This document shows, piece by piece, positions 22,260 to 34,317 of a DNA stretch of 64,000 nt. A model generated the notes under the pieces. That model saw nothing but the letters and a program-made list of their open reading frames with translations. It was not told the DNA's origin and did not search any database. This stretch comes from Hevea brasiliensis (lineage: Eukaryota; Streptophyta; Magnoliopsida; Malpighiales; Euphorbiaceae), in contig NC_079501.1 in the NCBI RefSeq assembly GCF_030052815.1, positions 99,216,190 through 99,280,189 of the forward strand. The letters are read 5' to 3'. Made by a program: the position numbers and the translations under genes. Within the stretch, counting starts at the first letter, position 1. Each line of letters opens with the position of its first letter.

Positions 22260-23966
22260 CACCGACCACAAGAGCTTAAAGTACATCTTCCAACAGAGGG
22301 ATTTAAACTTGAGACAGAGGAGATGGATGGAGCTTCTGAAAGACTATGATTGCACCATCCAGTACCACCCTGGAAAGGCCAATGTTGTGGCAGATGCCTT
22401 GAGCAGAAAATCTTCTGGCAGTTTGGCGCACATTTCAGTAGAGAAGAGACCATTGATTCAGGAGGTACATGAGTTGATGGATCAAGGTTTAATCCTAGAT
22501 CTTTCAGATGAGGGGGTATTGTTGGCTCACTTTTCAGTGAGGCCAGACTTGAGGGACAGAGTTAGAGTTTCCCAGCACAGAGACCAACAATTGATGAAGA
22601 TTATAGAAAGAGTACAGCAAGGTGAAGGTGGTGAGTTTGGATTTGCCAATGATGGCGCCCTAGTGCAAGGTTCTAGGATATGTGTGCCCGATGTGGACAA
22701 CCTCAGGAATGAAATCATGCGAGAGGCACACTACACACTGTACAGTGTCCACCCAGGTTCCACCAAGATGTACCATGATGTGAAAGATAGCTATTGGTGG
22801 AATGGCATGAAGAGAGATATAGCAGACTTTGTGTCCAAGTGCTTGACTTGTCAGAAGGTGAAGTTTGAACATCAAAGACCATCAGGGAAACTGCAAGAGC
22901 TCCCTATCCCAGAATGGAAGTGGGAAATGATCACTATGGATTTTGTGACTGGGTTGCCTCGTACCACGCGAGGATATGATTCGATATGGGTAATTGTAGA
23001 CCGCTTGACCAAATCAGCTCACTTCTTACCTGTGAAGACTACATATTACGTGCGCGATGCGCCCGCTCTACATTCGAGAAATAGTCCGATTGCATGGAGT
23101 TCGGCTTCCATAATATCGGCGAGAGGCTGATTCACTTCGGTTTTGGAGAAAGTTGCAGGAGGCACTTGGCACACTGATTGAACTTGATGCGGCTTTCCAC
23201 CCTCGCAGACGGACGATCGAAAGAACAATCCAAACACTAGAAGACATGCTTCGCATGAGTGTTTTGGATTTTGGAGGTCAATGGGATGATCAGCTAGCTT
23301 TGGTAGAGTTTGCCTACAACAACAGTTACCATTCCAGCATAGGGATGGCACCCTATGAGGCATTATATGGAAGAAAGTGTAGGTCTCCTCTGTGTTGGAC
23401 AGAAATGGAGGAAGCGAAGGTGCATGATGTAGACCTAGTGCAGTATACTTCAGAGGTAGTTCCTTTAATCGAGAGCAGTCAAGACGACTTTCGATAGGTA
23501 GAAGAGTTATGCAGACACCAGACGGAGGGATGTGGAGTTTGCAGTGGGCGACTATGTATTCCTGAAGGTTTCTCCAATGAAGGGAGTCATGAGATTTGGA
23601 AAGAAGGGCAAGTTGGCACCTCGGTATATCAGACCTTTTGAGGTTACTGATAGAGTTGGAGCAGTTGCCTACCGGTTGGAGCTACCACCCAACCTTTCTC
23701 ACGTTCATCCCGTGTTTCACATCTCCATGCTCAGGAAATACATTCCAGATCCTTCTCATGTACTACAGCCAGATGTGATAGAGCTAAAAGAGAACTTGAC
23801 ATTTGAGGAGCAGCCTGTAGCCATAGTGGACTACCAAGTGAGGCAACTGAGATCCAAACAGATCCCTATGGTTAAGGTTTTGTGGAGGAGTCAGTCAGTG
23901 GAAGAGTGCACCTAGGAGTCAGAACGGGACATGTGTAGCAAGTACCCTTATTTGTTCAATGTATAA
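22260..23966 (+). pseudogene. pol: Element A pol, part 2: RNase H end, integrase and chromodomain (degenerate)
   Basis: Continues the frame broken at 710 (TDHKSLKY, then [12 protein letters not shown] of the connection). The integrase zinc module ([25 protein letters not shown]) and first catalytic Asp ([10 protein letters not shown] near 22930) are intact. Around 23050-23220 the core is damaged by frameshifts; the second catalytic Asp position reads SARG instead of SDRG. Reading resumes near 23153 (LQEALGT, AYNNSYHSSIGM, YGRKCRSPLCW), shifts again near 23490, and continues through the GPY/F region to a chromodomain (about 23800-23966: QIPMVKVLWRSQSVEECT, SKYPYLFNV). A TAG at 23913-23915 replaces the conserved Trp codon. 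The chromodomain would bind histone marks and steer integration to heterochromatin. Inactive copy. Confidence 0.92.
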
Positions 23967-24015
23967 TCATGTGCTTTATTCTGCCTTGTGAAAAATTCGA
24001 GGACGAATTTTCTGT

Positions 24016-24028
24016 AAGGGGGGAAGAA
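24016..24028 (+). other. Polypurine tract of element A
   Basis: AAGGGGGGAAGAA directly before the LTR start TGTAACACCCC at 24029, about 50 bp after the chromodomain stop. Confidence 0.88.
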
Positions 24029-26657
24029 TGTAACACCCCAAAAATTTTAAATTTATGAGCATTTTTAGTATTTTAATTTTATTTAAATTTTAGGAATTTT
24101 TTTGAGATTTTCGGATTTTAAAAATCGGGTTCGATTTTCCAAAAATATAAACTTGATGATTTTTAAAAATTAATTTAAAGACCCCGTGGCAAAACTAAAA
24201 ATATATTTGGAGTCTACGTATTTTTCTAAGTTTTCTGAAATTTTTTCGAAATTTTTGGACCTCGTTTTCGGTCCCGAGGCAGAGTAAAAAATTCAAAATT
24301 TTGTATCTTGAATCGGACAGGCCGAATCGAACCGGACCGGATCGGACCGGTCGAATCGGACCGGCCTTTTCCTTCTTCTTCTTTCCTTCCCCGCGCGCGT
24401 CGACCTCCTCCCCTTCTCTCTCTCTTTTCTCTCTCCTCCTGCCCCTGCCGCCGGCCACCTCCCCCACACCCAGTAGGCCGGCGCGCCACCCGACCTCCCG
24501 GCCGGTAGCGCCACCCCAAGCGGAAACCGTGCGCGAATTCCCTCCCTCGCAAGCGCGGCGTTTCGGCTTCCCCGGCCAAAATTCGGCCGATCCGGCCACC
24601 AATTGGACCGGGTCTTGTGTCTAAAATCATCTACTCGGCGAGAGCTTTCCATAGACACCAAGAACGCCGAAATCCATCGAGCGGTTTGTCCAATTTTTGC
24701 TCGGGAAGTTTTTAGCCCATTTCGACTTTTGGGCTAGATTTCTCAAAAACTGTGAATCCCATGAGAAAACCGAGGGTACCAGCACGCTCCACTCATCGAG
24801 AGCTTCGCGGCGACATAAATTTCAAATTTTTTCGATACCGTTTTTCGGTGGGTCCCACGGAACTTCGTAGTGTTTTTCTGAGCATTTAATGAGCTTAGAA
24901 AATTCTAAAAAATTTATGTACTAACCCCCGTGTTATGGGCTTCGTGTAGGTATCCTCGATTCGCGAAAATTCGACAGTTGACCGAGTCTGCGAAATTCCG
25001 GCCAGACAGACCCGTTACCGGAAAAGTCTCCAAATTGCACCGAGGTTTTGGCTACCCCCCCATTGTCAGACGACCCGAGCGCGTCCCCGAAGTCGGAATC
25101 GGCAAAGGTAAACCTGAACCTTATTTTTACGTAATTTTCTAGTGCTTAAATAGGATTAAAAATCCATAAAATATTCGTGGTAGCTTAGAAAATTATGATT
25201 CTTTTTGCAATAGCTTAGTAATATTGCTAAGGACCGCGGGGCAAAGTTTTAGAATTTTTAGAGCTTATTTGGGTAGTTTTTGCAAAAATTGTCAATTATA
25301 AGGACTAAATTGAAATTTTACATATTGTGATGGATGATTGATTTGATGGGCCCAGGAGGGGCTGTGTGATGGGATTGAGTTGTGGACATATGGATTGTGA
25401 ATATAGAAGTGTGTTTTGAGCCCTTTTGCAGGTTGGGTAGGTCCTAGGTATAGGGGAGACTCTGCCGGATTTTCGGCACGACTTAGGACGTATTGGTCTT
25501 TTTCTTTGTTTGTATTGAGTCAAATTTATTAAATGATTGTAATAAAATTGTCAGGTGAGCCGGGACAGCCTTCTTCCTCTGCCCAGTTGCCTCATTGACC
25601 ATCGTCAAGTCTGTGAGTAAAATATTAATTTTAATTGTAATTTCGATATTATTATATGTTCAAGTATGCCCATGCATCACTTATATGCATATATTTATGT
25701 AGTTAAACTCTAGGCACGATTTATGTTGCATTCATAACTGTTAGCGTGCCATGGATGTTGTTGTGGTAATTTGGAGCAGTGTGCGTGCGTTGGCGTGCGT
25801 GTGATGTGGTGTGGACTATGGATAGGACGGGTAGACAGGGCTTGAGATCTTGCTGGGACCCGATCCTTCGGGGTAGACACGGCTTGAGTTCTTTGCTGGG
25901 ACCCCGATTTGGTTATTAAGTGGAAGTCCGAGCTGAGTTCTTCGCTGGCACCAGGTTGGATTTAAGAGAGCTGTATAGGGGATCAGCTCCCATATATTAT
26001 GATTGATGTTACAGAGTGTGTGAGTGCTCCAAATTTACCTTTTTGATGTTATGATGTGAAAATGTTGTTGATGTTGCATTTCACTCTACAGGGTGCATTA
26101 GTTTTAGATAGTTATAGAGATTATGGTTAAAATTGATATTTTACTCTCTGAGTCGAACGCTCACTCCTGTTCAATATTTTTCCAGGCCACAGGAGGATAT
26201 TTTTGAGGTTAACCTGCTTCCTTTCCTCGTAGGTTATTTATCAATATTTGTGTAATTTTATTTACTCCTAGAATTTCTGCATGTGTTAGAAATGTTTATT
26301 TGATTTGGGTCTGTAAACTAAATTATTATTGTGGACCTGTAAAATTATTATATGCATGTTTGATGGACTGGATGAGGGAGCTGAGCTCCCATTTATCATT
26401 ATGATGATATGAGTATATGGAGGGTGAGCTGAGCTCCCCAATGGATTGTTTATTGTGTTTACAGGTCGGGTGAGTCAAAAACTCCCCGTTGGTAGGTCCA
26501 TTTTATGGCCGGACTCTGTCCGGTTGGTTTCTTGAAATTGGGCCCAAATGGGCCTTAGAGTTGGGTAAATGAATAGTTAAGGCTTACTACGGGCCTTGGG
26601 GGCTTTAGGCTGGCCCAGGTCCTAGTGCCGGTCCGGCCCATAGGTTGGGTCATGACA
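24029..26657 (+). repeat. 3' LTR of element A (Tekay type, 2,629 bp)
   Basis: Starts TGTAACACCCC after the PPT and ends GGGTCATGACA. It includes a GC- and CT-rich leader-like stretch (24300-24660) and, near 26165-26200, a stem CTCCTGT…ACAGGAG. The next base (26658) is coding sequence of element D, so A is inserted in D. A diverged minus-strand relative is the solo LTR at 31650-34312. The open frames within 24195-24661 are LTR sequence, not genes. Confidence 0.9.
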
Positions 26658-29600
26658 GGGTGAACAAATTGTATAAGGATTGTCCTCTGGTGATTCAAGG
26701 ACATACATTTTTATCAAACTTAATTGAAATGCCCTTCCGAGATTATGATATCATCTTTGGCATGGATTGGTTAGCCAGGCATCTTGCCATGATCGACTGT
26801 AGACTGAAGACAGTCACTTTTGGTCTTCCCGAGTATACAGACGTAGTGATACACAGGGAGAGGTAGTTATTGCCATCCAACATCATTTCAGCTGCACTTG
26901 CTAGAAAGATGATTAGAAAGGGATGTGAAGCTTATCTAGTTCATGTGATAGACACTCAGGTGGGGACTCCAGATCTTAAAGATATTCCTATGGTATGGGA
27001 TTTTTTGGATGTCTTTCCGGAAGAATTACCGGGATTGCTTCTGGCAAGAGAGGTGCAGTTTGAAATTGAGACTATGCCTGATGTGGAGCCAATCTCCATC
27101 ACTCCTTATAGGATAGCACCTGCTGAGTTAAAAGAGTTGAAGATGCAATTGCAGGAATTGTTAGATAAGGGTTTTATCCACCCTAGCGTGTCACCTTAAG
27201 GAGCACCAGTATTATTTGTGAAGAAAAAGGATGGTACTCTCCGCCTATGCATAGACTACTGACAGTTGAATAAGGTGACCATAAAGAATAGATATCCTCT
27301 GCCACGGATCGATGATTTGTTTGATCAGTTAAAGGATGCAACTGTATTCTCCAAAATTGACTTGAGATCGGGCTACTACCAGTTGAGGGTGTAGGAGAAA
27401 AGTATTCCTAAAACTGCCTTTAGGACTCGGTATGGCCACTATGAGTTCTTGGTAATGCCATTTGGGTTGACTAATGCTCCAGCTGCTTTTATGGGCCTGA
27501 TGAATACTATCTTCAGGCCATATTTGGACCAGTTTGTTGTGGTATTCATTGATGATATTTTGGTGTACTCAAAGAATGCAGAGGAACACGATAAACACTT
27601 GAGGATAGAATTGCAGACTTTGAGGGAGAAGCAGTTGTATGCCAAACTATCGAAATGTGAGTTTTGGCTAAAGGAGATTACATTTTTGGGACATATTGTA
27701 TCTGCAGAGGGTATCCAGGTGGATCCTAGCAAAGTAGAAGCCATTCTTAATTGGAAGCCACCTAGAAATGTCACGAAAGTTTGGAGTTTCCTTGGTTTAG
27801 ATGGGTATTACCGAAGGTTTGTGAAGGGATTCTCTATACTAGCATCTCCACTGACCAAGCTACTTAGGAAGGATGTAAAATTTCAGTGGACTAATCGATG
27901 CCAGGAAAATTTTGATGAGTTAAAGAGGCATTTAACTGAAGCTCCAGTCTTAACCTTGCCCACTTTGGGTAAGGAGTATACCATATATAGTGATGCTTCT
28001 CATAACAAATTAGGCTGTGTGTTGATGCAAGATAGAGACGTCATTGCCTATGCTTCACGCCAGCTTAAACTGCATGAGAGGAATTATCCCACGCATGACT
28101 TGGAGCTGGCAGCCATTGTCTTTGCCTTGAAGATCTGGAGACATTACTTGTATAGGGAGAGATATTATATATACACAGATCATAAAAGTTTGAAGTACTT
28201 TGGCACACAAAAGGAGTTAAATTTGAGGTAGAGGAGATGGTTAGAGCTGATAAAAGATTATGATTATTTGATAGACTATCATCCTAAAAAAGCTAATGTT
28301 GTAGCTGATGCTTTAAGTCGCAAGACTATGGCTGGTTTGAGGGTTTCTCCATTGTCCATGGTGCATGAGTTAAGGGCATTTCATGCTAATTTGGAGATTA
28401 ATGAAGATGGGCAGATGGTAGCTACTTGGCAAGTGAAGCAATGCTGGCAGAACAAATTAAAGCAGTTACACAGAAGGATGATAAGTATGTGAAGTTAATG
28501 AAAGAGGCTCGGGTTGACAAGAAACCAGAATTATCAGTAAATGATGAGAGCTTGTTGTTATATAAGGGCAGAATGTGCATTCCTGAGAATGTTGAACTGA
28601 GGCAGACCATTTTAAAGGAAGCACATGATTCACCTTTTGCAATGCACCCTGGTGGAACCAAAATATACAGAAGTGTGAAAGAGCACTATTGGTGGAGAGG
28701 AATGGAGAAAGACATTGCAGAATATGTTGCCAAATGCCTAACTTGTTAGCAAGTAAAGGCAGAACACCAAGTGCCTGCAGGTTCGCTACAGCCATTACTA
28801 ATTCCCGAGTGGAAATGGGAAAGAATCACTATGGATTTCGTGATAGGACTTCCACGTACACAAAAGAATCATGATGCAGTTTGGGTTATTATTGATAGAT
28901 TGACCAAGTCTGCACACTTTTTGCTAGTGAGAATGGATTACAGCCTGGAAAGATTGGCCAAACTGTACATTGATGAAGTGGTAAGGTTGCATGGAGTGCC
29001 AATGTCTATTGTGTCTCATAGAGATCCTAGGTTCACTTCTAGATTCTGGGGTAGTCTCCAAAAAGCCCTAGGGACTAGATTGAACGTCAGCACAGCATTC
29101 CATCCACAGACAGATGGCCAATCTGAAAGGATCATTCAGATTTTGAAGGATATGCTTCGGGTTTGTGTGATTGAGTTTAAAGGGAGTTGGGACACACACT
29201 TGCCTTTAATTGAATTTGCCTACAACAACAGTTATCAGTCAAGCATCGGAATGCCTCCATATGAAGCATTTTATGGCAGGAAGTGTAGAACTCCCTTGTG
29301 TTGGGATAAAGTGGGCGAAAGGAAGTTGATTGGTCCAGAATTAGTGCAGCAGACAGATGAAAAGGTTAAGCTCATTGGAGACAGACTCAAAGTTGCAACG
29401 GATAGACAGAAGTCCTACATTGGCCTAAAGAGAAGAGATATTCGGTATAGTGTGGGTGACAAGGTGTTCCTGAAAGTTTCCTCTTGGAAGAGGATCATGA
29501 GGTTTGGTAGAAAGGGGAAACTAAGTCCTCGCTTCATTGGGCCGTATGAGGTTCTAGAAAGAGTGGGTCCATTAGCATATAGACTTGCATTGCCTTCGGA

Positions 29601-29875
29601 GTTGGAAAAGATTCATAATGTCTTCCATGTCTCCATGTTAAGGAGGTACAAATCAGACCCCTCTCACATTTTGCCAGTAGAGGAGATTGAAGTGAATCCA
29701 GACCTGACATATGATGAAGAGCCCATAAAGATCTTAGCATATGAGGTAAAAACAGTAGAGGAACCAACAGATACCTCTAGTCAAAGTGTTGTGGAACCAT
29801 CATTCAGGCCAAAAGGCTACATGGGAGCGTGAGGAGGACACGAGGAGACAGCACCCACAGCTATTCAGAGAATGA
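26658..29875 (+). pseudogene. pol: Element D pol: protease end, RT, RNase H, integrase, chromodomain (Tekay type, decayed)
   Basis: Starts abruptly at the A/D junction inside the protease region (IIFGMDWLARH near 26750). [11 protein letters not shown] near 27360, [12 protein letters not shown] near 27453, catalytic FIDDILVYS near 27545. RNase [11 protein letters not shown] near 27975, YTDHKSLKY near 28170. Integrase: HHCC module (EAHDSPFAMHPGGTKIY, CLTC) 28615-28745, first Asp ITMDFVIGLP near 28825. The second Asp position reads SHRD (Asp to His) near 29015; the third Glu is in TDGQSERIIQ near 29110. In-frame stops at 26864, 27197, about 27260, about 27390, 28229 and 28747. Frameshifts lie near 28425 and near 29745. 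The last one hides the chromodomain, which continues in another frame (PLVKVLW, ATWEREED) to a stop at 29873-29875. Confidence 0.92.
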
Positions 29876-29910
29876 GACCAGGTAAATTTCGAGGACGAAA
29901 TTTAATTTTT

Positions 29911-29923
29911 AAGGAGGGGAGAA
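29911..29923 (+). other. Polypurine tract of element D
   Basis: AAGGAGGGGAGAA one base before the LTR start TGTAACACCCTG at 29925. Confidence 0.85.
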
Positions 29924-31644
29924 TTGTAACACCCTGAATCTCCGAGTTGTGAATAGTACCATTTTTGGCATATGACTAGTACTATTCTAAGACACCTTGA
30001 GGACCAAAAATAAATAGAAAATTAATGGAGATAGATACAATAAAAATTTAAATGACCCAAAAATATAAGGACTCACCGGGTATATTGAAAAAGAGGGATT
30101 ATGACCCGATGAGGGGCATTTTGGTCAATTCACCTCAAGAGTTGACTTTTGACCAAAATGTTAATTAATTTAAGTGAAATTAATGAATTGAATTATGGAA
30201 TAATTTTTTTTAGGAAAAGAATTCAAGTATAAAGTGAAAGGAAAATAAAAGAAATAAAAATCTAGAATTTTAAGTCTATTTTGATCCAATTAAAATTTTA
30301 GGACCAATGGGCTTCGGACAACTCAATTAAAATTAATTAAATAAATAAAAAATTGGGATAAGTATAAAAGGAAGTCATCTTCCTCTCTCCCTCATTTAGT
30401 TACCCTCGCACACACCTCCTCTCCCTCTCTTTTCTTTCTTCTCTCTTCATTCTTCCACTTACAAGCTCTCTCAACCCTTGATTTTCTCCACTTTTTCTCC
30501 ATGGATTTTCTATTTAATTGGTAGAAAATATCAAATTTATGTTTCATTGAGAGATTAGAAGCTAAAAGAATAAAAAAGTTAGAAGAAATTGAAGATTAGA
30601 AGTGGTCACTTGAGGTAAGTTTCTTTTCATGTTAGATTAGTTGTATAAGCTTTGAATGAAGTTAATTTATGACGAAATTTCATAAGAAAATGAAAGAAAA
30701 TATGTATGGAATCTAAACTAGGGTTTTGGCCAAATTGGAGAAAAGTTAGGGTTTGATGTCTTTGAATAAAATTGATGATGAGATTAAGCTTAGTTGAAGT
30801 AGTATACATGATTGGGGCAAAGAAATTGCATGAAATATATATAAATTTAATTATGAGAGATTAGGGTTCATAGAGAAATTGGGTTTTGGTGCTAGAGAGT
30901 GAAATTGGTGTGTGTAGTGTTAAATTATGATCATTTGAGGTTATTTAGTTTGAATTGACATTGGATTGATGAATGGAAGTAATGAAATGGTAGGATTAGG
31001 AAAAATTACAAACTTTGGTATTTGAAAATTGTGGGGTTTGTGCTAAGAAGTGTCATTGATGTGTCAATGTTAAATTATAATCATTTTGGATAAATTAAAT
31101 GCGAATTGAGGTTGGTTAGTGGAAGTAATTGAACAAATGAAAAATTGAACTTAGGGCAGAATTTTGCCTACTAAATTCAGTGTGTTTAGAAGCCCATAAC
31201 TTAAGCTACACAACTCCAATTGGTGTGAAACCAATTGAAAATGAAACTTAAGACATAGGGCTAGAATTTTCATGAAGATACCTTGCCCTGAAAATGACCT
31301 TAAGCTATCCGAAATGAGCCTTGAACTTGGAGACAGAAATCTGGAACCTGCAGAATTTGACTATATGAACAGTAAACTTTGCATGGCCATAACTATCTCT
31401 AGAAAACTCCGATTTAGGCGATTCTTGAACCGATGCAAACCTAAGATATAGTAGAACATTTCATATGAAGAACTTGAGACCAAATTATGGACTTAATCCA
31501 ATCAAATTGCTGAGCAAAGTTGAATCACTGAATCTGCAGAATTGCAGATTTACCATATAAATAGCAAACTTTGCATGGCCATAACTCTCTCTAGAAAACT
31601 CTAATTTAGGCGATTCTTGAACCGATGGAAACCTAAGACATAGT

Positions 31645-34317
31645 AGAACTTTGTCACGACCCAACCTATGGGCTAGACCGGCACTAGGACCTGGGCCAGC
31701 TTAAAGCCCCCGAGGCCCGTAGTAAGCCTAACTATTCCTCAAATCCATAACCAGGCCCACAATTTAGGCCCAATATGCATATAAAATAATTTAAATCAAA
31801 CTGTTATATTTTCATTTCGGGCCAACTTAGCCCAGAAATTTTCAGAAACTAAAATCAGGGGAGCCCAGCTCAACCCTATTACCTCATTTACAAATGGTTT
31901 AAATACCATACAAATCTTCATTTATTAATCTAAAAAATTTAAATTTAACACAATTTCTAACAAGGTCCACACTATTACTAACACATGCGGAGTTCTAGAT
32001 TTTAAATTTAGAAAAGATAGTAAAACAATTAAATAATCGACGCTAAACCTGCGAGGAATGAAACAGGTTGCTCTGTAAAATAACTCCTCCTGTGGCCTGG
32101 AAAAATATTGAACAGGAGTGAGCGTTCGACTTAGAGAGTAAAATATCAATTTTAACCATAATCTCTATAACTATCTAAAACTAATGCATCCTGTAGAGTG
32201 AAATGCAACAACAGCAATAAATTCACATCATAGCAACAAAAAGGTAATTTGGAGCACACAATCAGTAATATCAATCATAATATATGGGAGCTGATCCCCT
32301 ATACAGCTCTCTTAAATCCAACCTGGTGCCAGCGAAGAACTCAAGCCGGACTTTTGCTTAATAAACCAAATCGGGGTCCCAGCGAAGAACTCAAGCCGTG
32401 ACTACCCCCGAAGGATCGGGTCCCAGCGAAGATCTCAAGCCGTGTCTACCCATCCTATCCATAGTCCACACCACATCACATGCACGCTAACGCACGCACA
32501 CTACTCCAAATTACCACAACAACATCCATGGCACTTTATCAGTTGTGAATGCAATATAAAACGTGCCTAGAGTTTAACTACATAGATACATACATATAAG
32601 TGATGCATGGGCATGCTTAAACATATAATAATATCGAAATTACAATTAAAATTAATATTTTACTCACAGTACACCGATGACTATTGTGGCTGCTGGATGC
32701 AGAAAAATAGCTGACCTCGATCACCTAATAATTAAATTATAAATTTATTAGTACTAAGTTAAGATAAAACTCTAAAGAGGCAATAGACAACCTAATTCAC
32801 GCCAGAAATTCGGCAAAGTTTCCCCTATACCTAGGACCTACCCAACCTGCAAAAAGGCTCAAATAACACTTCTAAATTCTCAATTTCGACAACCACAACT
32901 CATCAATATCACATGGGCCTTCCTGGGCTCTCCAAATCAGACAATACTCAAAATCTTAAAAATTATGTTTTAGTCCCTATAATTGATATTTTTCAAAAAT
33001 CCACTCAAACAAGCTCTAAAAATTCTAAAATTTTGTCCCGCGGTCCTTAATAATATTATAAGGCTATTGCAAAATGAATTATAATTTTCTAATCACCCAT
33101 GAATATTTTATTCAAGAATTTTACTCGATTCCATAAGTTTTCAACATCTAACATATTCTTAATTCAACATAATTAAATATTCACATATTTAAACCTCCAT
33201 CCTCAAGCTTCAACCAATTATATAAAATTTAATTATCTTAATTTCAAATAATCTTATATGCCCATATGCTAAAACTCTAACTAAATTCCATCTATATTTT
33301 TTCAAAAATATTCTACAATCACTTAAAAATTCAACAAACACCATAGAATATCTCCAAATAATTTTACTTTCATCATATATTTTTCTTAGAATTTTTCTCC
33401 AATTTTTCCTGTTTAAGAAACACCGTATTTATGCTCCACAGACAGAGAAATAATAAAAATTGTCTTACCCGAAGTTTATCTGTGTCTCAAAAATTCCAAA
33501 AATTTATGAGGAAGCCTCTAGAAGTTGAATCATCTCTATAGCCCACCAGAGCCACCGCCGGAACCACCATGCACGGTGGCCAGCCGCCGGTCGCCAGCGA
33601 CATTTGCCGGATCTGATCATACCACCATGTTCCTCTCCTCTTCCTCAGTCCATAGGTGGTCTCAGATCGTCGATCCAACGGTCGGATGTCGTAGATCTGA
33701 CGAAAAAGCTTAAAAAACCCGAAACTTCTCTCCTCCATATCTCACTCATCCGACCTCCATTTGCTACAAAATTGGTATCAAAAGAAAGCTCTTGGAACAA
33801 GCTTTCCAACGCCACCTGAATCGCCTCGATCGGATGTCAGATGAAGCCGGAATCGTGCCGGAAAGCCGCTGCCCACTGTGCGAGCATTTTCTCTCTCTTC
33901 TCCCTCTCTTGCCGCCGTTTCTAGTGGTCTGGCCGTTACCGGAGGGTCGCCGGCCAGGTGGGGGCTGCTCGGGAGGGCCTCGGCCGGTCACCGGAGAAGG
34001 AAGAAGAAGAAGAGAGGGAGGGGAGGTGAGGAGAGAAGAGAGAATGGGGGGGGGGGGGGGAGCTCAATTGGTAAGAGGCGAAGCAAATCTGTGAGGTGAT
34101 ATGGGTTCGAATCCTAGCTCTGCAGGGCGAAGGGATTGAACTCCACCAAAGCAGACAGTACCGATTTGAGTTGCATCGCTGGCCTCTAGAGGGGTACGCC
34201 GGTAAGATGGCCACCCATAGAGGGGCTTGAGCTGGGGCCCACTAAGCCGGGGTGTGACAGGTTTCCTCCTCCCGTTTTTGAAATTAAACTTTTTTTTTTT
34301 ATGGTTGTTACAAGAAC
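31645..34317 (-). mobile_element. Solo LTR J (A-type LTR family, minus strand) with TSD agaac
   Basis: Inserted in the LTR of D: host sequence agtagaac-atttcatatg, seen intact at 31455 and 54840, is split here. TSD agaac at 31645-31649 and 34313-34317. On the minus strand the insert begins TGTAACAACC (34312) and ends GTCGTGACAA (31650), two bases beyond the usual CA end. Much of it parallels the element A LTR (24029-26657) in reverse, including the stem CTCCTGT/ACAGGAG near 32095 and the 'AAGAACTCAAGCCG' repeats near 32335-32440. The first ~340 bp of an A-type LTR are replaced by a short T-rich piece plus the tRNA-like module at 34058-34259. No internal region is seen, so it is a solo LTR. 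Confidence 0.8.
34058..34259 (+). repeat. tRNA-like (SINE-like) module, copy 1
   Basis: Plus strand: AGCTCAATTGGTAAGAG resembles a Pol III A box and GGTTCGAATCC is a perfect B box, about 45 bp apart. The body ends CCGGGGTGTGACA, which looks like an LTR terminus. A second copy, about 97% identical by eye, is at 57656-57855. Copy 1 follows a run of about 15 G. Could be a SINE or a stray LTR end that contains a tRNA-like region. Confidence 0.6.

Noticed and set aside
24195..24661. GC-rich open frames on both strands in the LTR of A
   Set aside because: They overlap in several frames, are Arg/Pro-rich by composition, lie in an LTR leader region and show no domain.
34075..34130. A true tRNA gene at the A/B-box sequence
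   Set aside because: A and B boxes are present but I cannot fold an acceptor stem, and the same sequence recurs as part of a ~200-bp repeat.
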